In this document: piece by piece, positions 1-5,489 of the stretch
Layout: the number at the start of each line of letters is the position of its first letter
How positions within the stretch are numbered: the stretch's first letter is position 1
From: Lachnospiraceae bacterium
GTDB lineage: Bacteria; Bacillota; Clostridia; Lachnospirales; Lachnospiraceae
DNA length: 9,676 bases
Assembly (NCBI GenBank): GCA_014804285.1
Contig: JAAVAA010000044.1
Location: forward strand, 16,676 to 26,351
Direction: 5' to 3'
Made by a program: the position numbers and the translations under genes
The notes under the pieces: generated by a model
Seen by the model: only the letters and a program-made list of their open reading frames with translations
What the model was told of the DNA's origin: nothing
Databases searched by the model: none

Positions 1-10
1 AAAGCCGAAG

Positions 11-211
11 TTACTTCATCTGTTCTTCTTGCTTTTTGATCATTCTACGAACCATCTCGCCACCGATAGAACCGGCTTCCTTGGATGTTAAATCGCCGTT
101 GTAGCCTTCTTTTAAGTTAACACCAAGCTCAGAAGCAACTTCTGTTTTGAAACGATCCATAGCAGCCTTAGCTTCAGGAACTTCTACTCTATTAGATTTG
201 CTGCTTGCCAT
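11..211 (-). CDS. alpha/beta-type small acid-soluble spore protein (SASP)
   Basis: A 66-residue protein of the usual alpha/beta SASP length. These proteins coat and protect DNA in the dormant spore and are degraded at germination by the GPR protease. Both family signatures are visible: the first helix (residues about 13-31, with TEVASE at 23-28 matching the GPR cleavage site) and the second helix region (GYNGDLTSKEAGSIGGEMV, 37-54). The start is fixed by GGAGGTG seven bases upstream of the ATG. A sigma-G-like promoter at 334-362 and a hairpin leader lie upstream, which fits forespore expression independent of the greA operon. The stop is 10 bases from the window edge, so the terminator is mostly outside. 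I see the motifs directly; the role comes from the family. Which ssp paralogue it is cannot be told. Confidence 0.96.
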   Translation of the reverse strand: MASSKSNRVEVPEAKAAMDRFKTEVASELGVNLKEGYNGDLTSKEAGSIGGEMVRRMIKKQEEQMK

Positions 212-253
212 CTTCTTTCACCTCCGTTATTATTTTTGACCAAAATCTATGGT

Positions 254-293
254 CTCTTCAAGATAAGCTTTCCGAATTGCTTATCCTGAAGAG
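254..293 (-). other. long hairpin in the SASP leader
   Basis: Inverted repeat with 15-nt arms (254-268 and 279-293) around a 10-nt loop. The only mismatch becomes a G-U pair when read as minus-strand RNA, so the structure is better as a minus transcript than as a plus one. No T-run follows on either strand, so it is not a standard terminator. It lies about 40 bases upstream of the SASP start, inside the leader expected from the promoter at 334-362. A 5-bp GACCA/TGGTC stem follows at about 237-253. It may stabilise or control the SASP mRNA; that role is inference. Confidence 0.6.
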
Positions 294-333
294 TTCCTCA
301 TTCAAAGCGTTTTCGTATCACTTATCTTGTTCA

Positions 334-362
334 TAGTATTAACGGTGATTTTGAAAATATGA
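334..362 (-). promoter_or_regulatory. sigma-G-like promoter of the SASP gene
   Basis: On the minus strand, TCATA (358-362) and AATACTA (334-340) are separated by 17 bases. This resembles the forespore sigma-G consensus (gHATR, 17-18 bp, CATACTA), with one mismatch in the -10. Transcription from here would give a leader of about 115 nt containing the 254-293 hairpin. It sits just behind the greA stop. The match was found by eye. Confidence 0.45.
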
Positions 363-381
363 TGGTAAGTTTTTCCTCAAT

Positions 382-885
382 TTAAAAACTTCGCAGCTTG
401 TCGCTTCCGTCATCTTCTGTATTTTCAATTGCTTTAACAATCAGGTAATAACCATAGCTTTCATTAACCTGAACGTGCACGCGGTCTCCGACCTTATGTC
501 CCATCAGAGCTTTACCGATCGGTGACTCCACGCTTACCAAGCCTTCCAGCGAATTTCCCCGCATGGTAGTGACAATCTTATACTTCTCTACAGAGCCGTC
601 CTCTTCAAATTCCACTTCAACTGTATTGTTCATTCCAATCTCGTCTTCCTTGGAATCATCCGGAATCACCTCCGCCGTTTTGATCATCCGCTCCAAAAAA
701 CGAATGCGGCTTTCATTTTTATTCTTTTCTCTTTTGGCGGCATAATATTCAAAGTTTTCGCTGAGATCACCATGCGCCCTGGCTTCTTTAACTGATTCCA
801 AAAGTTTCGGCCTGATGACCAGTTTTCGTTCTTCGATTTCCGCCTCCATGGCTTCAATATCCTTTTGGGTTAATTGATTATACAT
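382..885 (-). CDS. greA: transcription elongation factor GreA
   Basis: GreA enters the RNA polymerase secondary channel and stimulates transcript cleavage in backtracked complexes. The 167-residue product has the usual layout: an N-terminal coiled coil (about 1-75) with the tip signature GDLSENFEY, giving the two acidic tip residues D40 and E43, followed by a C-terminal FKBP-like domain with SPIGKALMGHKVGD (121-134). The reading frame is open further upstream to 996, but family alignment starts at the ATG at 885 (MYNQLTQKDIE). The upstream extension lies inside the CBS gene. The SD is weak (GGAG two bases before the ATG), and the start overlaps the end of the CBS gene by 16 nt, so translational coupling is likely. 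It is the last gene of a three-gene operon. It could be a GreA-like paralogue rather than the main GreA; no second copy is in view. Confidence 0.92.
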   Translation of the reverse strand: MYNQLTQKDIEAMEAEIEERKLVIRPKLLESVKEARAHGDLSENFEYYAAKREKNKNESRIRFLERMIKTAEVIPDDSKEDEIGMNNTVEVEFEEDGSVEKYKIVTTMRGNSLEGLVSVESPIGKALMGHKVGDRVHVQVNESYGYYLIVKAIENTEDDGSDKLRSF

Positions 886-1337
886 GTCTCCAACTCTTTC
901 TCTTGATTCTTTTCTGCAAGCGCTGCCTTTGCTGTGGCAAGCCTTGAACTTAAATACAGGATAATATCCTTCCTTTTGATAATGCCGATAAAGCACTGAT
1001 CGCCATCCACTACGGGAACAAAATTCTGGTTCACCGCTTTATTAATTAAATCTTCCATATCTGCATCTGCTTCCACCGGCTCATTATCACGATTTCGCTT
1101 AATTTGCATAACCGAAAGCTTTTCCGCATTCTGTAGAGACAAATTTTCATTATCCTTGATATTCCAAAGCAAATCTCCCTCTGTCAATGTCCCCATATAT
1201 CTTCCGCTATCGCTGGCTATAATCGGAATTGCTGAATATCTGTGACTTTCCATCTTTTTCAGGGCCTGCCGGAGAGAATCCGTGTCATATAAATACGCCA
1301 CCTCGCTTTTGGGTGTCAAAAAAAATAATATGTTCAT
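870..1337 (-). CDS. protein with two CBS domains
   Basis: A 155-residue soluble protein made of a tandem CBS pair (Bateman module). The first repeat spans about residues 5-65 (ALKKMESHRYSAIPII ... YMGTLTEGDLLW) and the second about 72-140 (DLINKAVNQNFVPVVDG ... FIGIIKRKDIILYL). Nothing else is attached, so it is probably a stand-alone nucleotide sensor. Small CBS proteins of this type in Bacillota include c-di-AMP binders (DarB/CbpB), but which ligand applies here cannot be read from sequence. The start has AAAGG seven bases upstream. It lies 45 nt behind the DJ-1-like gene, and its last 16 nt overlap the greA start. The charged C-terminal tail (about 140-155) is likely a helix outside the CBS fold. 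Confidence 0.88.
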   Translation of the reverse strand: MNILFFLTPKSEVAYLYDTDSLRQALKKMESHRYSAIPIIASDSGRYMGTLTEGDLLWNIKDNENLSLQNAEKLSVMQIKRNRDNEPVEADADMEDLINKAVNQNFVPVVDGDQCFIGIIKRKDIILYLSSRLATAKAALAEKNQEKELETCIIN

Positions 1338-1382
1338 TTCATACCTTTCCCGTTTACATTATTTAAAATCTTATGTTCCACT

Positions 1383-1934
1383 CTATGACAAATATACGAT
1401 TTTCTCTGCCATAGCATTAGCCGTCTGCTCATCGGTCAAATACTTCAAAATTTCAAGTGCAAATGGAATGGAACAGCCCATGCCCCTTCCCGTAATAATG
1501 TTACCGTCCCTCACTGCCGGTTCACATACAATCTGCGCTCCGGTAAGCTGATCCTCAAAACCGGGATATGCAATTGCTCTTTTTCCATTTAAATGTCCTC
1601 TGTGTCCCAAAATAGAAGGAGCCGCGCAAATGGCACATACCGTCTTTCCTTCTGTCACAAAGGCATCTACCTTTTCCATAAGCGCCTCACACGCTTCCAG
1701 ATTCTTCGTTCCTGCAAGCCCGCCGGGGAGCACCAGCACATCCACGCTGTCAAAATCTACCTCCGAAAGCAGCTTGTCCATAACCACGGGAATCTGATGG
1801 GAGCCCATCACTGTCCGTTCACTCATTACGGATACCATATCGGTTTCTATTCCTGCTCTCCGCAGAATATCCACCACGGTCAGAGCTTCAATCTCCTCAT
1901 AACCCGTTCCGAAAAATACACATACCTTACTCAT
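1383..1934 (-). CDS. DJ-1/PfpI family protein (YajL/ThiJ-like)
   Basis: A 183-residue protein of the DJ-1/ThiJ/PfpI superfamily, whose members are described as stress chaperones, glyoxalase-like or deglycase-like enzymes. Its exact substrate is unknown. Visible features are GYEEIEA near the N-terminus, with E16 at the place of DJ-1 Glu18, the strand-loop VLVLPGG (66-72), and the nucleophile elbow AICAAPSILG with C103 at the place of DJ-1 Cys106. Length and order fit DJ-1 and YajL. The frame is open to 2045, but the start at 1934 is preferred: GGGGTG lies four bases upstream, homology starts there, and the longer reading would run into the promoter. First gene of the operon with the CBS gene and greA. 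Confidence 0.9.
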   Translation of the reverse strand: MSKVCVFFGTGYEEIEALTVVDILRRAGIETDMVSVMSERTVMGSHQIPVVMDKLLSEVDFDSVDVLVLPGGLAGTKNLEACEALMEKVDAFVTEGKTVCAICAAPSILGHRGHLNGKRAIAYPGFEDQLTGAQIVCEPAVRDGNIITGRGMGCSIPFALEILKYLTDEQTANAMAEKIVYLS

Positions 1935-2016
1935 GTTACACCCCATTCCTGCGCTTTGCTTCTGCGCATAAAATATATAAATTTTCCTATTCTTATAAGA
2001 AAGAACCTTATATTCT

Positions 2017-2045
2017 ATTTTACCATTAGAGACACTTTTTTCCAA
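2017..2045 (-). promoter_or_regulatory. sigma-A promoter of the DJ-1/CBS/greA operon
   Basis: Minus strand TTGGAA (2040-2045), 17 bases, TAAAAT (2017-2022). It gives a leader of about 75 nt before the ATG at 1934. The promoter lies inside the open frame that extends the DJ-1-like gene upstream, which is one more reason to reject the longer start. Confidence 0.55.
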
Positions 2046-2073
2046 ATTAAATATTTATAAAGACAAAGCACCG

Positions 2074-2165
2074 CCGGTGAAAAATGAAATGTTCTCTCGC
2101 CAAGTAATGCAGCTATTCTTACTGAAACAATATCTGCTTCTGCCTCCTGTCTTGGGATAGACTTA
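2074..2165 (-). pseudogene. fic gene fragment 1 (internal piece)
   Basis: Just behind the DUF3800 stop the minus strand reads YKSIPRQEAEADIVSVRIAA and then LLGERTFHFSPA. This matches the linker and first helix ahead of the Fic core in a family of Fic proteins common in Clostridia, and then homology stops. There is no start codon or ribosome binding site, the HxFx(D/E)GNGR-type motif is absent, and the fragment runs into AT-rich DNA and the promoter of the next operon. It is about 80% identical over 68 bases to the fic remnant at 3143-3214. The differences fall mostly at third codon positions (AGA/AGG, GCT/GCG, TTA/TTG, GGC/GGG, TTT/TTC), which shows that this frame was once translated. The Fic assignment is from memory of the family. 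Confidence 0.65.
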
Positions 2166-2179
2166 TAAAGGAAATCTCG

Positions 2180-2857
2180 TTACAGTTTTTTCTTGACTAT
2201 ATTTTTATAAATATTCTTCTTGAAATCGTGCTTTGAATGAAAAAATTCAATTTCGGATTTTGTAAGCACATTTTTCTGTGCAATCGCTTCAACTGTGCAA
2301 ATCAAATCTGCTACTTGCGATAATTTATATTGATTTGTCTCTATTTTTCTGAATTCCAAATTAGAAAACATTGTATTGAAAACCGAAACTAAAATCTGTG
2401 CAAGTTCTATTTGTCCATAGTCATAGTATACAATAATCTTGTCAAATGCAGAAAAATATTCATATTTTCTTCTCAGCTTCTTTGCAATCTCTTTTGTCAA
2501 TTTATCCGTATATGCTAGTTTTGACTTCTCTGCACAATCTCCCTGATTAATCATTACGCAAATATAATTTATATCTAATATTCGTGCAAAATGATATAAC
2601 GCATTAAAAAGGGCTCTTCTGTCTTCTCGCAAATCATTTTTATAAACACCTTCACGTCTGATTAATGGTCCAGTATGTATTGCATGCTCCATATATCCCC
2701 AGTTGTTCACCAACTTTTCCAAAGCATTTATATTTTTTGAAATATCTATTTCCTGATCATGCAAAAGCATTGAAACATAGTAGTTCGGTGATGATGGATT
2801 ATATTGACCAAAATCTCCGGACTCATCAACAAAGACACTTAGTACTTTATCCTTCAT
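2180..2857 (-). CDS. DUF3800 family protein
   Basis: A 225-residue soluble protein with the DUF3800 hallmarks: the N-terminal FVDESGDFG (D11, E12, D15), a central strand IIVYYDYG (D146), and the C-terminal YKLSQVADLICT (Q181, D184). The spaced conserved acidic residues suggest a metal-dependent nuclease-like site, but the biochemical role of the family is not established to my knowledge. The start at 2857 has AGGAG five bases upstream; an in-frame ATG at 2881 lies inside the leader and is less likely. The gene has its own promoter (2979-3007) and a leader of four hairpins. It is flanked by fic fragments on both sides. The frame is intact with all signature residues, so unlike its neighbours it seems functional. 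Confidence 0.88.
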   Translation of the reverse strand: MKDKVLSVFVDESGDFGQYNPSSPNYYVSMLLHDQEIDISKNINALEKLVNNWGYMEHAIHTGPLIRREGVYKNDLREDRRALFNALYHFARILDINYICVMINQGDCAEKSKLAYTDKLTKEIAKKLRRKYEYFSAFDKIIVYYDYGQIELAQILVSVFNTMFSNLEFRKIETNQYKLSQVADLICTVEAIAQKNVLTKSEIEFFHSKHDFKKNIYKNIVKKKL

Positions 2858-2884
2858 AAGCACTCCTATTCCTATATACAAAAT

Positions 2885-2972
2885 GGCGGGGTAAATCCCC
2901 GCCAGCCGGTGGACCAGGACCTTACGGTCAGCCCAAATACTAATGCACTTCGTGCAACAGATTCATATCTGT
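2885..2972 (-). ncRNA. structured leader RNA of the DUF3800 gene (DUF3800-type RNA motif candidate)
   Basis: Four hairpins follow one another between the predicted transcription start (about 2972) and the ribosome binding site. In minus-strand order they are ACAGAT/ATCTGT (2957-2972), TGCAC/GTGCA (2944-2956), GACC/GGTC with a GTAA tetraloop of the GNRA type (2918-2929), and GGCGGGG/CCCCGCC with a 5-nt loop (2885-2903). The last ends about 15 bases before AGGAG. Bioinformatic surveys have described several conserved RNA motifs next to DUF3800 genes (the DUF3800 RNA motifs). The gene context matches, but I cannot confirm the consensus by eye or say which subtype it is. It could act in cis on translation or be a separate small RNA. 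Confidence 0.6.
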
Positions 2973-2978
2973 ACAAAT

Positions 2979-3007
2979 ATTATATGTTGACTTTCACAAA
3001 ATATCAA
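2979..3007 (-). promoter_or_regulatory. strong sigma-A promoter of the DUF3800 leader
   Basis: Minus strand TTGATA (3002-3007), 17 bases, TATAAT (2979-2984): five of six and six of six consensus bases with ideal spacing. The start would fall at about 2972, exactly at the base of the first leader hairpin. This is the best housekeeping promoter in the window. Confidence 0.75.
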
Positions 3008-3139
3008 CTACTTTTTATGGCGTTTTTGCCAAATCAATATTGTTGTAGCTACAACACCGTTTTTCAGATCATTATAATTTATCCTGACCGAAATGGTCAA
3101 AAAAACTCAAAAGACAATTTCCAGTGGCTTCCTGCCACT

Positions 3140-3261
3140 CTACCGGCAAAAAATGGAATGTTCTCTCCCCAAGCAATGCCGCTATCCTTGATGAAACGGT
3201 ATCTGTCTCTCTGGCGGATATATTCAGCCAACCCAAGCTGCCAATTACTATTTTCGGACAT
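3140..3261 (-). pseudogene. fic remnant 2: N-terminus joined out of frame to an internal piece
   Basis: An ATG at 3261 with AAAGGGTG upstream starts MSENSNWQLGLAEYIRQ, the typical beginning of Clostridia Fic-family proteins. At about 3212 the homology jumps to another frame and reads RETDTVSSRIAALLGERTFH, the segment before the Fic core, and then ends. So roughly the antitoxin-like helix region and everything after the linker are missing, with a frame change at the join. Read straight from the ATG it gives only a meaningless 54-residue peptide ending at 3097. It starts 36 bases behind the stop that the -1 frame of the AlbA_2 gene would use, so it was probably the next gene of that operon. Fic enzymes usually AMPylate target proteins; this remnant cannot. 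Confidence 0.7.
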
Positions 3262-3297
3262 GATGATCACCCTTTATATAACTTGTCTGCCTTAGAT

Positions 3298-3537
3298 TTA
3301 TTTGTGTACAATCCATCTTCCTTTTTTCGTTGATCCAATATGTTCAATCATTCCAGTCTTTTTCATTTTGTCAATATGATACCTTGCTCCACTGACTGAC
3401 ATCCCCATAAATTTAGCAACTTCTCTCACCGCTATTTCTGGTCTTACTTCCAATATATCAATGATCCTGTTACAAATTTCTTTGCTAGTACTTTTGCTTT
3501 TTTCTTTGCTGGTACTTTTGTTTTTTTCTTTGCTGGT
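3298..3537 (-). other. winged-helix C-terminus of the AlbA_2 gene in the -1 frame
   Basis: In the -1 frame relative to the upstream gene this stretch is open for 79 codons to a TAA at 3298-3300. It first continues the same lysine-rich repeat (TSKEKNKSTSKEKSKSTSKE). It then reads a winged-helix domain: ICNRIIDILEVRPEIAVREV, a recognition-helix region MSVSGARYHIDKMKKTGMIE, and the wing and C-terminus IGSTKKGRWIVHK. AlbA_2/ATPase-like proteins commonly end in exactly such a domain after the repeat. It has no start of its own. Reading it needs a -1 shift between the TAA at 3547-3549 (in this frame) and the zero-frame stop at 3444. The A_AAA_AAA at 3537-3543 is well placed, and would give a 529-residue product. 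Mutation, sequencing error, slippage and programmed shift are all possible. Confidence 0.75.
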
Positions 3538-4886
3538 TTTTTTGTCTTACTGTTGGTTCTCAGTGCCTTTTTTCTGGTTTCTTTGCCAGTATTTTTGCTT
3601 TTTTCTTTGCTAGTTTCTTTACTTTTTTCTTTGCTAGTTTCTTTGCGTTTTTCTTTATCAGTTTCTTCAATTTCTTTGCTAGTTTCTACCGGTCCTACTT
3701 GTAAATTTGCAACATTGCCCATAGGTATCACTATTTCAAAAATATTGCCCTCAACAAAAATTGGCGTTTCACCCGAGTACAACTTTGTGTATTTATTGGT
3801 ATTGCGCATTCCAGATCCCAATTCATCAGCATAGCCAATTTCCCTAAACACTTTAGATATAGGCGGATTTTTAGGAAATGGCTCAAACTTATTCAATTGC
3901 AATTCCCCATGACCATGTGGTAGATTGCTGTTTTTGGTAAAAACTCTATCCTTTTCTATGACAAACTGCGCTGTATAGGCATTAGAATAGTCTCTATGAG
4001 CCAAAATATTAGATATAATTTCCCTCAAAATCTTATCTCTTGCACTGACGCTCTGGTCACCATCCAATACAAACGAATCATTCAAATGCTTCTTACCAAA
4101 CTCCATTAACTTTCTGTAACTGTCAATAAGATTGGTAATAATTACTTCCCTGTCATCATAACGATCCACGTTCTTTACACGGTAAATGGCATCTGTTTTA
4201 TATTGAGGCAACACTGACATAATAGTACTGTCCTTGCCAAACAGCAAAATTGCTGCTAAGGTAATTCCTTCCCTTCCAGTATCCGGATCTGTCAAAACCA
4301 ATCCGGAACTTCTTAAAATTTCCTCTTCACTCATGTTGGACCATGCATGGTTATCAACTCTGGATATTGCCATTTTCTTCGCTTTTCGTATAAGCTCAAA
4401 ATCCAAAAAATCTAATCCCAAGTTTGGATAAACCTTATTTACAAAAAAAGTACTCTGTTTTCTGGCATACATTTTGTATACCAGTTCCGCATTGTCTGTA
4501 ATATCTATATCGCCTTCATGGGTTCTATCCCATATGCGACCATTTAACCGCCGCAACTGGGTTCCCTCCGGAATCCTAATATAAATAACTTTCTTTCCAT
4601 CTATCTCATGTACTTCAGGCATTAAATACATTGGCGGATTTATCTTGTTGGAATTATTAATGGCTGTTGTAAAATCTTTAAGCATTTTGTCTATTTTATT
4701 TGGATTAACACCCTTTATTTCCTTTGTGCCATCCACAACTTCCAAAAACAAATGACCACCATTTCTGTTATTAAATGAACAAACGGACTCATATACATCC
4801 TTATTTAAATCATTCCTCGACTCTTTAAATTCAACATCTGTTTTCTCGCCTTTACTGATTATTTCTTTCATTTCTTCTATTGTCAT
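3444..4886 (-). CDS. AlbA_2 domain / RecG-like ATPase-fold putative regulator, C-terminus frameshifted
   Basis: A 480-residue protein as read. The N-terminal Schlafen-type AlbA_2 domain (about 5-115) shows EFKES, VYESVCSFNNRNGGHLFLEV and GVNP. A C-terminal GHKL/HATPase-like half (about 280-395) shows REIISNILAHRDYS and GYADELGSGMRN. Such proteins are thought to be transcriptional regulators or accessory defence factors. The usual winged helix is missing from this frame: after residue 450 the reading shifts off the repeat phase and ends in a nonsense tail (FVTGSLIYWK), while the real domain continues in the -1 frame (3298-3537). The start at 4886 has GGAGGTG five bases upstream, better than the ATG at 4910. 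It lies 62 nt behind the 93-aa gene, probably in one transcript, with a fic remnant downstream. FTKNSN replaces the more usual FTENxN, so the ATPase site may be altered. Confidence 0.82.
   Translation of the reverse strand: MTIEEMKEIISKGEKTDVEFKESRNDLNKDVYESVCSFNNRNGGHLFLEVVDGTKEIKGVNPNKIDKMLKDFTTAINNSNKINPPMYLMPEVHEIDGKKVIYIRIPEGTQLRRLNGRIWDRTHEGDIDITDNAELVYKMYARKQSTFFVNKVYPNLGLDFLDFELIRKAKKMAISRVDNHAWSNMSEEEILRSSGLVLTDPDTGREGITLAAILLFGKDSTIMSVLPQYKTDAIYRVKNVDRYDDREVIITNLIDSYRKLMEFGKKHLNDSFVLDGDQSVSARDKILREIISNILAHRDYSNAYTAQFVIEKDRVFTKNSNLPHGHGELQLNKFEPFPKNPPISKVFREIGYADELGSGMRNTNKYTKLYSGETPIFVEGNIFEIVIPMGNVANLQVGPVETSKEIEETDKEKRKETSKEKSKETSKEKSKNTGKETRKKALRTNSKTKKPAKKKTKVPAKKKAKVLAKKFVTGSLIYWK
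3481..3653 (-). repeat. 24-bp tandem repeat tract with homopolymeric A runs
   Basis: Units of 24 bp encode the eight-residue motif K(E/S)TSKEK(S/N). Clear copies lie at 3481-3504, 3505-3528, 3582-3605, 3606-3629 and 3630-3653, with a degenerate stretch at 3529-3581. On the minus strand the copies contain A6 and A7 runs (A7 at 3521-3527 and 3537-3543). The copies left and right of the degenerate stretch are in different reading frames, so the phase changed inside it. The product is a highly charged, probably disordered linker between the ATPase-like and winged-helix domains. Unit number and A-run length are both expected to vary between strains. Confidence 0.85.
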
Positions 4887-4948
4887 GCAGGCACCTCCAT
4901 AAAGCATCATATTAACTTTGCCATATCCCTTTTTCAGTCAAATTTCTA

Positions 4949-5230
4949 TTACCATTTAGCACTTTCCAATTGCTCTTCTTGGTATTGCTGTATCTCGAAT
5001 TTTTCTCCATTCCATTGTGCTGCCTTTCTTGTTTCATAGTGAATATCTTTCTCCTGTTTTTCAGTGTATATTCCCCACACAAGTTTCAGATTACTATTCT
5101 TCACAATATATAATATAGCAGTCTGATTTATCAGCAACGCAGCATGGTAACCATCCACTGTTATGTTTACAGCGACTAATTTTCCTGCTGAGTCAAACCA
5201 CTTCCCATCTTCCAATTGTTCTAGCTTCAT
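4949..5230 (-). CDS. hypothetical protein, 93 aa
   Basis: I do not recognise this protein. It has 93 residues, is soluble, and has a predicted beta-rich first half (GKWFDSAGKLVAVNITVDGY, AALLINQTAILYIV) and a charged, glutamine- and glutamate-rich tail. It has no cysteine, signal peptide or membrane segment. Codon use and composition look like a real gene rather than noise. The start at 5230 is set by an in-frame TAG directly before the ATG, but there is no good Shine-Dalgarno sequence there; the nearest purine-rich stretch is the G6 run about 45 bases upstream. It could therefore be the surviving 3' part of a larger gene. A good promoter (5296-5324) and a hairpin leader precede it, and the AlbA_2 gene follows after 62 nt, so the two are likely co-transcribed. 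Confidence 0.6.
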   Translation of the reverse strand: MKLEQLEDGKWFDSAGKLVAVNITVDGYHAALLINQTAILYIVKNSNLKLVWGIYTEKQEKDIHYETRKAAQWNGEKFEIQQYQEEQLESAKW

Positions 5231-5242
5231 CTATTACAATAA

Positions 5243-5265
5243 GCTGGCTCGCAAAGCGTGGCAGC
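5243..5265 (-). other. imperfect hairpin in the leader of the 93-aa gene
   Basis: On the minus strand GCTG...CAGC arms enclose CGC-TTT-GCG, with 8 of 10 positions pairing and two mismatches. It lies between the promoter at 5296-5324 and the ATG at 5230, just behind a G6 run (5275-5280) that could pair with the ribosome. No T-run follows, so it is not a terminator. Its role is unknown. Confidence 0.4.
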
Positions 5266-5295
5266 GTTTGTTATCCCCCCAACCTGATTAAATAA

Positions 5296-5324
5296 AGTAT
5301 ATCGTCAATAGTCTTTTTAATCAA
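5296..5324 (-). promoter_or_regulatory. sigma-A promoter for the 93-aa gene and the AlbA_2 gene
   Basis: Minus strand TTGATT (5319-5324), 17 bases, TATACT (5296-5301). It is divergent from the CYTH promoter, in a 259-bp AT-rich intergenic region that otherwise holds nothing I recognise apart from the leader hairpin. Confidence 0.6.
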
Positions 5325-5429
5325 TTACGATTTCGCAAATCATATTGACCAATCAAGTCTCTGCCTCATTTTATTTTGTATCATTGATTTTGTATATAAA
5401 TTGATTTAAAATAGGATAATTCTAATTGA

Positions 5430-5460
5430 TTGCCACAATGATAGTTGAAATGATTATAAT
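5430..5460 (+). promoter_or_regulatory. sigma-A promoter of the CYTH gene
   Basis: TTGCCA (5430-5435), 19 bases, TATAAT (5455-5460). The spacer is two bases longer than ideal but both hexamers are good. It gives a leader of about 25 nt before the ATG at 5490, with AGAAAGGA as ribosome binding site. Confidence 0.5.
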
Positions 5461-5489
5461 TTTGATGATTTTTTTCAGAAAGGAAACCT

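Noticed and set aside
367..391. AAGTTTTT/AAAAACTT inverted repeat at the greA stop as a terminator
   Set aside because: The stem is purely AT-rich apart from one GC pair and no separate T-run follows; probably coincidental.
886..996. N-terminal extension of GreA to 996
   Set aside because: Lies inside the CBS gene, has no GreA homology and no ribosome binding site; family alignment starts at 885.
1935..2045. N-terminal extension of the DJ-1-like protein to 2045
   Set aside because: Would start inside the promoter -35; DJ-1 homology and a good ribosome binding site place the start at 1934.
1593..2060. Plus-strand open frame of 155 codons opposite the DJ-1-like gene
   Set aside because: Antisense to a clear DJ-1/PfpI gene with catalytic motifs; rich in His, Cys and Arg as expected for a shadow frame.
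2909..3295. Plus-strand open frame of 128 codons
   Set aside because: It crosses the DUF3800 leader, its promoter and the fic remnant in antisense; third-position divergence between the two fic copies shows that the minus strand is the coding one.
3481..3653. CRISPR-like array
   Set aside because: The 24-bp units are contiguous coding repeats without spacers.
5200..5260. LIVIDEA, a Walker-B/DEAD-like string on the minus strand
   Set aside because: Only a short open stretch with a stop just upstream and no other helicase motif.
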